From positions 310,001 through 374,000 of the forward strand of contig JAPTOF010000011.1 in assembly GCA_028554755.1 (NCBI GenBank): a stretch of 64,000 nt of DNA, written 5' to 3'. This DNA comes from Cordia subcordata. Lineage: Eukaryota; Streptophyta; Magnoliopsida; Boraginales; Cordiaceae. The position numbers were made by a program, and so were the translations under genes. Below, piece after piece: positions 11,889-23,119 of the stretch (the stretch's first letter is position 1; every line of letters starts with the position of its first letter). Below the pieces are notes generated by a model. The model was not told the origin of the DNA. It saw only the letters and a program-made list of their open reading frames with translations, and ran no database searches.

Positions 11889-13700
11889 TTGATAGGATTA
11901 GTATGCCCTAAAGCTCACTTGTATGTGACATTTTGGATGTTAAACAATGTATAATCATTTTGTTAAATGGCATTATGAGTTTCTTATGTATTATCTCTGG
12001 TATGTTTTATTGATGTATCTATAAAGTTCCCTTGACTTGAACTAATGACTTTGGTGCGCAGTGAGGCTGGACACACAATAGCTCTAAGTCTAAGATTTAG
12101 TCACGTCATAAATTGAGTTTGTAACCGAATGGTAGTGTTGGGCACTCTACCAGGATAAGGTTATATTAAGCAAGTCTTCTCGTTGAGGGTGATCTACCTA
12201 GGTCATTGGACGACTTTTCGGATTTGTCTCAATAATACATGTGTCACGTATTGGACAGGACCATTGTGAGTATGTTTTCTAGAGACGTACTATCAAAGAA
12301 AGAAAACAAGATACTCACTGCTGCTAAATGATCATTGCTCTTAATCTTGAGCATATGTAGATGAACTAATGAAGTTAGAGTTTGTTACTTTGATTTAGTG
12401 TAGGTGAGATCTTACTTTATTAGGATCAATAGCCTTGTGCGTTGAGTGCTAAGTTTAAATTAATTGGAACATGCATATGCAATATGGAATCTATGTGCCC
12501 CATTTAGGATTGTCCAAATTTATCATCCGAATCTAGATCTAGTGATACTACCTTTATGGGTGTATCGGTCATATGGCTTGAGGCTCACTCCCAAGATCAA
12601 GAAATTTTGTGACCAAAGATGATTGGCAATAGGACAAGAAACCCAATGGAAAAAGATACAACTAAGGAGGTGATAGTACATAAGCTAAAGGACCGACCTT
12701 AGCTGTGGGTGTACATAGAGGGGCATTGTGATCGGTTATTTAGTAGGTCAAAGACAAAGTTCACATTTATTTGTGATAAGCTTTTGGGTAACAGCAATTA
12801 TTCTTGGAGTGCAACTTTGATCTTATGGTGGAATAGATCAAAGTTAAAAATAATTATTGTCGCCTAGATCGGGCAAGGACATTTTTTATTATTTTTGGAA
12901 GCCAAGGTTAATTGTGTCTTCTTAGTCCCTTCTCTCGTTGAAATGACTTTGAGAGAGTAATCTTGAAAGAGCAATTCCATATTGTGCTAGTAGCCCTATC
13001 AGGCTAAAGCTTGGAATTGGTTTTGGGCTTTCTTTAGAGTCCAAGATGACCTAACTGGGCTTGGATGGTTTCTTATTGGGTTTGGGCCTCCACATGGATT
13101 ATGAACTATGTGTTGGGCTTGGATTGTGGGCTTAGCCCAATCTTCCAAGACGTGCTAGAAAGTTACTACAAGAATAATTCAAATTGTACAAGTAACTTCC
13201 ATGACATGTACTACAAGGAAAATGTTTCTCACATGGAAAGTTTACAAAGTTTTGGTGCCAAATTTTTCCTATAAATAGGCAAGACCCTAAACCATTTCTA
13301 GCATCCAAAAAATTTTGTAGTTGATCTCTTCTTTTTTGGCAAAAGAATACCACAACACATAGTACACACTTATTATGTGTTTTTTCCTCTAGTTTTTCAA
13401 GAGCATATTACTTTGATTCTTTCCACACAAGAGGCTATTCTCTCAAGATAAATCTCTGTAATCATAGGGAAGAAGACTACGGAGTTCCCTATTACGATAC
13501 CCTTATAGTCAAATTTTTTGTGGCCTTGTTTATGAGAGGGAACAAAGCTAGTGATGGTTATAGCTTCATCAAAAGCCCCACACTTCAAGAGATTAGATTT
13601 ACATATTTTTGCAAATACTAGTTATGTTCTATATGTTCTTGAGCATGTTCTTATGTTTGTCATATTGTTATTTTATTTTCTTAGCATGTTTTCTTAGTAG
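11889..13700 (+). mobile_element. Ty1/copia LTR (second copy)
   Basis: Follows the RNase H end and a purine-rich tract. It matches the LTR at 7770 over several blocks in the same order. The right boundary is approximate: the DNA runs into an antisense Ty3 LTR fragment from about 13710, so the end may be truncated. No open frame longer than about 70 codons inside it has a recognisable product. Confidence 0.6.
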
Positions 13701-13709
13701 AATTTTTTG

Positions 13710-14146
13710 AAAATATGGACTAGGATAGACCACATGCAATATTATCGATCCTACATAACATGTCCAAACTTGGTCCATGTCCTCTTTGGTTATAAGCTTC
13801 GAATTTGGCTCCTGTTGCGCTCGGTTTCGCCCGGTTACTCCGTTCTTCGTCCAGGAGTCTCCAAATGCAATATTCTTGCTTTCTTCTTACCCAAAACCGG
13901 TTTGGCTTGGATTCATCATGACATCTTCATCATTTTGAGCTCCAAGCATTGTTTCAAATCTCACCTAAAAGTATGAGAAATAAGCACTTAGTGTAGCATT
14001 TTTCCTACAAACTCAACTTCGTACACTTATGTCCTTGTATGCTCAATATTGTATAAATACTATACTAAGGCCTTTCAATTAGCACAAAACACCTCTAAAT
14101 AGATATAGGAACATAATGCAAAACCACACACGAAACTAACACATCA
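13710..14146 (-). mobile_element. Ty3-type LTR fragment, antisense
   Basis: The right edge is ACACATCA (14139-14146). The stretch with TAGTGTAGCATTTTTCCTA (near 13991) is shared almost exactly with the copy ending at 17369 and more loosely with that ending at 7670. Only the LTR start and the palindromic zone (CCCGGTTACTCC to AAACCGG, 13830-13900) are present. The left limit is uncertain. Confidence 0.5.
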
Positions 14147-15176
14147 ACAAATGATGTTTAGGTTTAGGGGTATGGTTGTTTCTTTATTGTTTATATCATT
14201 TATGGGATAGATTTTTATAACATTCCTTGTTTTTGCTCAAAATGTGTTCAATTTTTTTTATTTTTTGCATGTTTTAAGTCATTTATCTCCATGTTGGTTG
14301 GAGGGTTGACCTCGCTATTAACTTAATTAATTGGAGAAGATAATGGTGTACTATGGGCAGTGAATGGAGTGTGGGGTGTAACCTACACTTTGAAGAGAAT
14401 CCTTTGGAAAACTGTCAGGACTTTAGCACTTCTAAGAATGCGCCTAGTAGTTTTCCAACAACTTGGTTGGAAAAGTGTTTTTAAGGGTTGTTAATATGAG
14501 TGCCCCTTCCTTGATTGATTCTTTTAGTGTGCCTTATCCTCTTCTTTTTCTTTTCTTTTTGTTTATGTTATATATTGAGAAAAATGAAAAAAAATAGAAA
14601 AAAATGCAAAAAATGAGAAAAAAGTGAAAAAAAAGAAAAAAAAAAGTGAAAGTGAGAAAAAAGCCAAAAAGGCAACAAAAATATGAAAATGTGAAGTATG
14701 TTGAATAAGTATCAATTGACACGTTGTCAATTTGACACAAGTGTTTCCTTCTATTATTTTGTTGTGTTGTGAATAAGGCACTTATATCAATTGTGAGCCA
14801 TTGTGATGTATTCTTCTCTTCCTTGTATCTTTTGTGATGTATTCTTCTCTTCCTTATATCTTCGGGGCTAAGTGCATGTTAAGAGGCCATGTTAGTTGAT
14901 AGGGCATAAAGTATCAACATCCCCAGCGTGAGTCAGAATCCTAAGTTTGTGGTGGTTCTAGCTACATGGTAACTTCCCAAGAGGTACAAGATCACTTGTG
15001 ATTGAGAGGAGGATCCAAAAAAAGCTGGGGAAACCCTTACACAAAAAGAATGACCCCTTATACCCCTTGGACGTGAAAAGATAGCAAGTCAATACTACTG
15101 GAAACTCTTGAAAAGCATGAGGATAGACTTGGTTCAGGCTTGCTTAGGGACAAGCAAGGGGAAGGTTTAGGGGTGT
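14147..15176 (+). mobile_element. 3' internal region of a Tat/Athila-like Ty3 element
   Basis: No gene is supported. The layout matches the second copy at about 37430-38344: a conserved block ending in a paragraph of A-rich tracts (14578-14660), then a GGGGA(A/T)CC-type block, then GGGACAAGCAAGGGGAAGG and the polypurine tract directly before an LTR that starts TGATATGTG. Such long A-rich stretches before the polypurine tract are typical of plant Athila/Tat elements. A 31-bp unit (TGTGATGTATTCTTCTCTTC...) is tandemly duplicated at 14802-14863. Confidence 0.55.
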
Positions 15177-16630
15177 TGATATGTGTCATTTGTGCGTGTC
15201 TTTACATAGTGTTTGCATGCGCGTTTAGAGGTGTTCAATAGCATAATTGAGTACATTTAGTACAGAGTTTATGCATATTTGTTAATATTTGTACATAATA
15301 TATGTAGATGCATAAATATTATACTAAGTGTTATATTTTGTGTTTTAGGTGAGTTTTAGGATGGGTCTAGAAACGAGGAAGAAACAAGCTAAACGTTGAA
15401 GACCGGAATCAAAAAGATGAACAAATGAGCCAGAAATGAAGTTTCAAGTTGTGCTGTCAAGTGAGAAGGGGCTACCCGATAGTGTCCCCGATAGGGTTAC
15501 CTAATACATACTGGCTAACAGGTAAGGTCCCCTGATAGGTCCAAAGAGCTCATATTTTTACCGGTCAGCATCATATTTCGTACCAGCTACTCGGTAGAGT
15601 CCCCTGGTACTCGTGCTAAAAAGTCTAAAAATAGCCCGTCTTAGGTCATTTTTGAGAGAGGAGCTTTATTTTTCTAAATCCTAATAAATCCTAACCCTTT
15701 TCCCACTTCACCAAACACCCAAAACCACCATCCCACACCATACCAAGCAAGGATTGATGCTTGTAATAAAAGATTGAAAGGTTTTGCTTTGGTATTGAGC
15801 AAAGGTTTAGAGAGGAGTTTCTTATTCCTTTTCTTATTCTTGTAAATATGCTTTGTATTTGAGTTAGATCTAGGGTTAATTGATGTTGTATATTAGATTA
15901 GGCTTTGAATAAAAGATTTGTGTATATCTTTGGCTTTTAATTTATGCTCCTTTACATTGACTAATGGCATGAATCAATATGTCTATGTGTTGATAATCAA
16001 ATATATCTATGTGTTCGATAAACTGCCTAGGTGAAGCTGCATGTGTTATTTCATGCTTAAATGCTATCAGTAGTGGTGTCACCTTAGCCTTAATCCATGC
16101 TAATGACATGAACCCTATTTACAACTATGTGTGTTAATTAATATGCTTAATTAATGACTTGTGTGGTAGGAGTATACCTCTAGTCTGAAACAATACTAAA
16201 AGGGTACCTACTAGCACTAATTAATGCTCTAAGAGTCTAATCTCTAGTCTGAAACAATACTAATAAGCTAGTCTCGAGTAGGACGTTAATCAACACCAAA
16301 GAGAGCAATCAAGCCATAGATAGACTGAATCATTATTATAGCCCAAGTTTAGTTGTAACCCAATCGCCCGAGATCCCCTTCTACCTTGTAGAGCTTTATT
16401 TCCTTAGCTTGGCACGTTCAGTTCCTCCATTAGATTAAGCTAGCTTAGGTTTACTTTCCATTGTCTCAAGCTTCCTTTAATCCTAAAGACAGCATCCCTA
16501 CGTACCTAGCTAGTCTTAGGCACTTTCACACAAAGAGATTGAACTATGAAGCCTTGCTGAGGAAGAGCGACCTCGTACTTGCATGCTTCACTACACACAA
16601 CCCATGCACTTGCGGGTATAGACACATCAC
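15177..16630 (+). mobile_element. Ty3-type (Tat/Athila-like) LTR, sense
   Basis: Begins TGATATGTGTC right after the polypurine tract. It contains short inverted GC-rich motifs (CCCCGATAGGG, TACCGGTCAG, ACTCGGTAGAG; 15475-15625) followed by a TATA-like AAAAATAG at about 15630. It then follows the same order of blocks as the LTR at 38345 (TTGTAA..ATG, AACAC.A.TGACATGAA..CCTATTT.CAACTA). It ends near a CACTTGCGGGTA block (16609-16620) that has a counterpart at 55670. The right end is approximate. Confidence 0.55.
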
Positions 16631-16634
16631 CCTT

Positions 16635-17369
16635 CTATCCAAAGCTAATCCTTTACAATCCATGAGCATGAGCCTCAAATCCTTGTATGTGATCCTCTTA
16701 GAAGCTTGATTTCAAGTGCTAAAATTGTTTAAGTGAGTGTGTGTAAGGTGAGTGAGTGTTGGAATAAGTTAAGGTTTAATGGGTGTGAAGTGGGTATGTG
16801 GAGATTGGGTGTTAATCCCCTAATTTTTGCTGAAAAGTGCACTTAAATAAGGCTTTCTCGCACACAGTTGGGGGACCACGGTTGAGCAGCCTCAAAGGGA
16901 GGTCAACCAACTAAAATGAGCAACATTCTAATTAGGCCGAGGGACCTAGTCGGTCGATTGGCCTTCAATTGGAGGACCTATCCTACGTAGGGAAGGTCAA
17001 CTGGCATTCTCTATTTTCGGGCCAAATCTTCGCCATTTTGCACCTGGTCTTCTCCATTTGCTTCGTGCTTCATCCGGGAGCATTCAAAGTGCATTTTCTT
17101 CATTTCTTTATATTGAAAACACCTCCAAACTTTGCTCTACATCCCAAGCATCATCGATTAAACTCCGATAATCACTCCAAATCTCACCTAAAAGCACAAG
17201 ACTAAGCACTTAGTGTAGCATTTTTCCTATAAACTCAACTATAAACATTTATATCCTCATATGCACAAATAAATATAAATACCACACTAAGGCTATCTAG
17301 TAAGCATAAAACACCTCTAAAAACATAAGGAAATGCACAAACAAACACATGCACGACCAAGACACATCA
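16635..17369 (-). mobile_element. Ty3-type LTR fragment, antisense, tail-to-tail with the preceding LTR
   Basis: The right edge is GACACATCA (17361-17369), equal to the edges at 441 and 14146. Reading leftward it has the shared LTR start, a palindromic zone (GTCGGTCGATTGGCC, 16947-16962; GGTCAACTGG, 16994-17004), then a TATA-like zone near 16850. The left end abuts the sense LTR ending at about 16630, so the two LTRs converge. The rest of this copy is missing. Confidence 0.5.
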
Positions 17370-18629
17370 TGAGTCATAGCAAATAAAATCATTATGAGTC
17401 ATAGTCAATATTATTTTCATCATCAAAACATTAATTGCAAATCATATAATACTAATATGAAAAAAAAGAAGAGAAATAGACAAGAGAGAGAGAGAGAGAG
17501 ACGTGTAACCTCTTCTATCCAATAATAGATGACATTTTCCACTTAAATAGCCAATGCCCAGCTTTGATTTTAAGCCCATTTCTCCAAAATTCACTTCAGC
17601 CCCTCTTTTTCTTCGCTTTTTAGCTGTTGCCCACTTGCTTTTAAAGCCTTCAAACCAGCTCTCTTGGCTTTGCTTAGCTTATTTGCCCTTTAGCTTCCCT
17701 TCCTTAATCTCCTTTAGCTTCTAGCTTTGGCTCAAAGTCAGCTCATAAAACCCCCTAGCTCCATTTTCCAGCTGCAAACACAAAAGACAATCATTAAAAC
17801 TTAACTCATCGAAGCTTAGTTTGGCTAAGCTAGTGGCGGTGTTTGACGCATGTGTTTGAGCTTATGCTTAGCTGCTGATGGTAAGAGATGGAGAGAGGTG
17901 TGTGCGTGGTTAACTTAAGAGCTTAGAGAGAATAATAGCGGCTGCTGCTCTTAGCTTTTGCTCGTGAGAGAGCTTGTGTACAAGCAGATGCTGCTGCTTT
18001 GGTGTCGTCGAAAGAGACAGAGCTGTGAGCTTCTTATCAGCGTGACAGAAAGAGAGAGCTTGTTCGAGTGCCTAGGGGTTCTGGGATCGAGTGAGGGTGC
18101 TGGTGCTGCTTGGTTCCTGGTCGTGTGTGAGCTTGTGAGAGGGATTTGAGTGAGCCGTGTTTTGCTTATTAGCAGCAGCTGCACTGGTGGTGTTATGCGT
18201 GTGAGGGAGCTGGTGAGGAGGAAAAAGTGAGCTTGGTCTCGAGCTTATCAGCTGAAGGAGCTCTACTTTGCTGATTTTTCTTGGCTGCTGCGTCTTTTTT
18301 CTCTTTATATGAGCTCGTGTGAGCTGTTTTGTGCAAGAGCTGGTGCGTTTGGCTATGTGATAGAGAGAGGGTGAGATAAGCTTGAGCTGGAGTGTTTGTT
18401 TTGCTTATTTGCTGCGTGTGCGAGGAAGAAAAGGCCGAGCTTTGTTGATGTGTGAGAGCTAAAAAGATAGGAACTGGGTTTGGCTTTTCTTTTTAGCTGT
18501 GCACGTGTGCGGTGAGAAAAAAAGAAAGCTGCTGATGCTTCTATTTTGAACCTCAACTGTGCATGTGCATGTGTTATATAAGTAAATATATGAATGTAAA
18601 AAAATAAAACCTAGACCTATGTGTGTGTA

Positions 18630-18858
18630 AATATATATATATATATATGTATACATATATATTTATAACTCTATCTACCTAAAATTTTAACAATATGAAA
18701 ATCTAAAATATATATTTATATATGTAAATCTAGTCTAAACTAAAGCCATTCTAATATTAACGAAATAACTTTACTATATTACTAGACCTATATGATTTAT
18801 ATACTAAAATATAATCTAATATACTACTATACTAATATATATACTACTAAATGTGATT
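18630..18858 (+). repeat. 229-bp direct repeat, left copy (flanks viral fragment)
   Basis: Runs from an (AT)n tract through TATACATATATATTTATAAC to ACTACTAAATGTGATT. It is repeated at 21592-21820 with about five substitutions seen by eye. The last four codons and the stop of the adjacent minus-strand viral frame lie in this repeat, so that frame is chimeric. Confidence 0.9.
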
Positions 18859-20520
18859 GGAAAGAGTTTCAAGACTCTTTTCCTGGAGTGATTCAGATCC
18901 GCCCACAAAATGAATTACGATTGTTGAAAAGAGAGTGTTGGTAGCGTCAGAGATCATCTGGCCACGATCGTTGAGAATTGGATTGCCAGCTTGATCCTTT
19001 TGAACCGCGTTGTAAATTCCTTGGCGTTGTTCTTCAGTGAGATAGTTTTCCCACCATCCTTTGAGGATGCCTGTGAATCCACCTACGATTAATTTTGCGA
19101 CATGTTGATCCATCTTATTGTGAATCTTGAAGACGTTGGATGTCATCGTCATTTCTTGAAGAAGATTGAGTATCTCATACTCGCTTCTGCCGTTGATATT
19201 CCACTCGTAAAGAACGCCGTCCGAATAGGATTTTTGAACGAATGACTCACGCTCTTCGAATCCAATATCGATAGGAGTAGATTTTGGATAATAATTTTGA
19301 ACAGGATAGTAACAAGGTTTGTTGACAATAGCTTGAAGTTGAGGAAGGGATTCTTGTTGGATGAATTGTTTTTCTATTGCAGTGACAGATGAATCAGAAT
19401 CAGAAAAAGATTCCTGATCCAGATCTTGATTGATAACTGCAACAGATTTGTGCTGTTGAGACGAAGGAGTCTCTGGAGACTTATTCGCCATCTCAGAGAT
19501 GAATCTTGGAAGTTGAGAAGAAGATGAAGGAGGAGGATGCGTCATCGGTGGTTGAATGACTGATTTGAAAGCCACCACTTGGGGATAAGGAGTATCTGGA
19601 ACAACCTTATCCTTACCTTTGAGTGATAGTGATTGGAGAATTTGAATTTGTTGGTCCACTTTCCTAAGAAGGTCAGCATTAGGGTCCTCTTTGAGCTTGA
19701 CTTCTGAGGGAAGAGACAAAGGTTTAATGATAGGAGGAGAGATTGTTGAGGAAGATTTGGTCAGGAAAGGTTCTTTTGAAACCAAAGCCTCGATTTTGTC
19801 AAGTTGAGTACCAATTGAATCAAGGTATTGATTGGTAAAATTATTTTGTTCAATTATCTTATTAGTCTCCTTAACTGTTGTTTCCTTAGATAGATCTAAA
19901 GAGGTAGAAGGTCCTTTGATTGGAGACGCAGGAATAGGAAAATTTTGAAAAGAAAGTTGGATATTTTGAAATGGAGGTCTTTTGGAATCAACCGTTGTCT
20001 TTTGATCCGAAAGCAACCATTTATTTGTTGAAGAAGAAACCATTTGGAGATTTGTTGAAAAAGGAAAATCAATTTCTTGAGCTGCGGCAAACATTTCAAA
20101 CCACTGGAAAAAAGGAAGAGTGATTTTATTTTGACGCATAAAATGATAAAATTCTTCATGGATCTCATCCTTTTGAGATCTCGAGAAGTGTTGAAGAAAC
20201 CATGTTCTTTTTTCCTCATTTTGAAGAGAGTTGAAATCAGTTTTGAGGAAAAGAAAATCAATTTTCAACTCTGTGTTGACCATAAAAAGATTTTTTGTTG
20301 AATAAGAGGGTCCTACCATGTCACTAGTGGTTGGTGACATGTTAGATTGTTGGACATAGATATTTTGAGGGATTGGAACAGTTTCCACTGTGCCAAGAGA
20401 GATGTTGGACTTAGACCGCTGATGATTGAAGGGACAATCAGAAGCATGTTGAAAAGGATATTCAGGTTCAGAAACGATTCTGGAAGAATGGGAAATGGAT
20501 TGCCACTCACAAGACCCTCC
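18859..20520 (-). pseudogene. Caulimovirid-like coat/movement polyprotein fragment (left arm, minus strand)
   Basis: The 513-codon open stretch has an in-frame Met at 20388, but related sequence continues upstream (SISHSSRIVSEPEYPFQH) to about 20520, so the true start is lost. Residues 1-380 are low-complexity, rich in Ser, Pro, Gln and Lys, and may include a short coiled coil around residues 180-210. Residues 385-480 hold a conserved block with YEWNINGRSEYEILNLLQEM, then LIVGGFTGILKGWWENYLT. In plant endogenous pararetrovirus-like polyproteins (family knowledge) this lies between the movement region and the CCHC/protease part. Nothing follows it here: no zinc knuckle, protease or RT. A florendovirus- or petuvirus-like caulimovirid is the best guess; a movement-protein-bearing Ty3 relative is the alternative. 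The long open frame suggests a fairly recent or constrained insertion. Confidence 0.6.
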
Positions 20521-21330
20521 AGTCTTGTCAACAGTTTTCAGAGAAGTTTTCTCCTTCAGATTTCAACTATTGGGATTATGTTGAAACTTGGTCAAAAATT
20601 TTGTATTTTCAAAACAAATCCCATTAACATTCTTGGTTTATTTTCTTTTGCAATCAATTTAATATTTCAAAAACCCCAGTTTGGTTTCTACGAAACTGGT
20701 GGCACAATTTCTGTGGGATTGAAGGAATTCTTCCTCCTTCGATTCTATCCTGTTTTCAATATTTTCAAAACCCTCGATAAATGGAGATTTTTTGATCCTC
20801 TATTTATCTTTTATTATCACTTCAACATTGCTTGGATTCTATCTTGGGATCTTAGCATTTTCAATGATGGCAAGGAACCACCATCACTTTGTAGAGCATT
20901 GAAGATCAAGTGGTGGGATAAGTTCAATTGTTCAAAAATTTCAACACAAGTGGTTCAGCAATGGTTCAAAGACCACCCAGAGGCTTGGAATCAAGGCGTC
21001 CAATAGCAGTCCCAGTTCCTTCTGCGCAAAAATCAGTTGCAGGCGCAGTTGGCACAGGCAACAAATCCAAAGGAAATCTCAAGGCTCATCAAGGAGCTCA
21101 ACAGAGAATTTCCAGACCCGGGAGAAGAGTCGGATGATTCGACCCAAAGCCCGGATCAAAATGAGGATCCAGATTTGGTCTGGATGACATTAACGTCGAC
21201 TCCCAGGCGTTCTGATCCAGTCAACATCAACAACAGGGAGATTTTGAAGGCCCGACAACAAGCAAGCGGGTACACCAGCTTTCGGTGCAAAGGTAACACG
21301 CGTCCTCAACTTTTGTCATCTCAACATTGA
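20521..21330 (+). pseudogene. Caulimovirid-like C-terminal region (right arm, plus strand)
   Basis: Runs opposite to the left arm. Two reading frames carry the recognisable protein. One is a stretch near 20540-20600 with FSPSDFNYWDYVETWSKIF. The other, after a frame change, is 20860-21330 with PPSLCRALKIKWWDKFN and, past a TAG at 21004-21006, QLQAQLAQATNPKEISRLI and an acidic Asp/Glu/Ser tail. By family knowledge these blocks occur near the 3' end of the coding part of plant endogenous pararetrovirus-like elements, next to the intergenic promoter. Enzyme domains are absent. Frameshifts and the in-frame stop make it a pseudogene. The junction with the left arm lies at about 20500-20530. Confidence 0.5.
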
Positions 21331-21394
21331 ATTTCGGCAAAAGGAGTTCACGCGTTCAACTGTTCAACAACTTTTGTCAACATCAACAGTGAAG

Positions 21395-21581
21395 ATTACT
21401 GACGACATCATTAGTCAATAGGAATCCAATGTAGCTTTAGGACTGTTTTCTTTTGTTCTTTTCCTTTTTTCCAGTCTATTTAAGGCTGCGTCTTTCTTGT
21501 ATTAGTTTAGGAGTTGGAAGAAGGAGTTGGATAGAGGAGTGAGAGCACCTGTATATTGTGTTTGCATTTTTGTACTTCCGC

Positions 21582-21591
<10 letters not shown>
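21395..21591 (+). promoter_or_regulatory. Pararetrovirus-type promoter region
   Basis: Downstream of the right-arm frame come a TGACG motif (21400-21404, as-1-like), a CCAAT (21425-21429) and a TATA-like CTATTTAAGG (21476-21485). About 105 nt of leader follow before the viral DNA ends at 21591. This order resembles caulimovirid full-length-RNA promoters. If active it would transcribe rightward into the direct repeat and LTR DNA. Activity is inference. Confidence 0.45.
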
Positions 21592-21614
<23 letters not shown>

Positions 21615-21820
21615 ACATATATATTTATAACTATATCTACCTAAAATTTTAACAATATGAAAATCTAAAATATATATCTATATATGTAAATCTAGTCTAA
21701 ACTAAAGCCATTCTAATATTAACAAAATAACTTTACTATATTACTAGACCTATATGATTTATATACTAAAATATAATCTAATATACTACTATCCTAATAT
21801 ATATACTACTAAATGTAATT
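21592..21820 (+). repeat. 229-bp direct repeat, right copy
   Basis: Second copy of the repeat at 18630-18858, in the same orientation, starting at the (TA)n tract that follows CTTCCGC and ending in ACTACTAAATGTAATT. Beyond it the local DNA continues as an AT-rich stretch to the CACTA element at 22157 with no gene seen. Confidence 0.9.
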
Positions 21821-23119
21821 ACTAACTATACTAATATAATTAATAATAAATATTTATAACTATATTGCTAATACTACTAATCTATAACATTAAAAGGAAA
21901 ACATATATTAAACTATTACTAACTTATATACTAAAAAGAAAAGAAAACTAAATAGAAGCACTACTATAATATTGTATACCTATTACTAAAATAAATACTA
22001 ATTACTTAGTATTAAAATAAAGCTAAAATAACCTAAGAAAGAATTACAAAAAGGTAACCAAAAAAATGACATTCAGACACATGCACTACATTTAAGCTCT
22101 TCAAGCATCCTGCATTAGCACCAAAGCATACAATTTACATACATTAAGACACCTCACACTACAAAAATTTCAAAAAAAAGTGGCAGTTTTTTGGCAGCAC
22201 TTAGTAAACTGTCACCCTGTTGAAAATACATAAGACTATTGGTAGCATTTTAGCGAACTATCATTTTTTAGTAAGAAGCAAAGATAAAGGAGGTGGTTTT
22301 TTAACCACTGCAAATTACAAAAGGCTAACATTGGTGACATTATTTTAAATGCTGCTAAAATCTTTTACTATATGGACATAGGTGACACTTATGAGTTGTC
22401 ACCAATTATAAAAAAACCCAAATAAGCAACAGCTTTTTATAACCATCTCTTATATGTGATAACTATTGGTAACATCTTGGCTAACCATCAATCTTTAGTA
22501 AGAAGTAATGATAAAAAGCGACAATTACAAGTATCAAGTGCTTCTTTTTTCCTTTAATAAATAATAATGAGAAATTATTTTAGGTAGCTAGTATTATATT
22601 AAATTCATCTTAAATTAATATTTTCCAGATATAGCGGCGTATCCTAATATATGCTTTACATTAATTTGAGTTTGGAAGTATTATCACGTTCGGGTTTGAG
22701 ACTATTATTATTATTAATATTATTATTATATCGTAACATACCACATTATTAATCAGTCCACTCGACCTTTGGATTCAAGTATCCAAGTGTCTGATAATAA
22801 AGTCATCCTTACTTTCTCTCAACATTTCAAAAAAGTGTTTGCAAGATATTTAGCCAAGAAAGAAAAAGAAGAAGAAAAGAAAGAAAATTTAATCATATTC
22901 AAACACTGATTCAGAAAAGAGTAACTTTTTGAGATGGTAGCACATCATGTTGTCTGTTATCTTATATCTAAAAATAAAGTGATTGTACAGTACGCTCACT
23001 TCTCACTCTAATACTAAAAATTTCCAAATCACTTTATAAACCAAAACCTTTAGCCCTAAATCACTTCTTACTTCTCCACGCTAAATCTAAAATAAACCTT
23101 TCAACCCTAAACCACTAAT

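Noticed and set aside
14534..14781. Phe-rich minus-strand frames resembling membrane proteins
   Set aside because: They come from the A-rich tract of a Ty3 element read on the other strand; the same artefact occurs at 37797-37979.
17951..18556. Several Ser/Leu-rich frames on both strands
   Set aside because: They follow the AGCT-rich low-complexity stretch and show no conserved block.
20313..20531. Minus-strand frame overlapping the viral junction
   Set aside because: It is a shadow frame; the family-like protein at this place is in another minus frame that continues the 513-codon stretch.
20347..20540. Start of the plus-strand frame at 20347 taken as the true N-terminus of the right viral arm
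   Set aside because: Bases 20347-20510 belong to the minus-strand arm; the right-arm protein similarity begins only at about 20540 and in another frame.
22700..22735. Short ATT/ATA trinucleotide run considered as a CRISPR-like or satellite array
   Set aside because: A simple microsatellite of about 30 bp; no spaced direct repeats of CRISPR type were seen anywhere, as expected for plant nuclear DNA.
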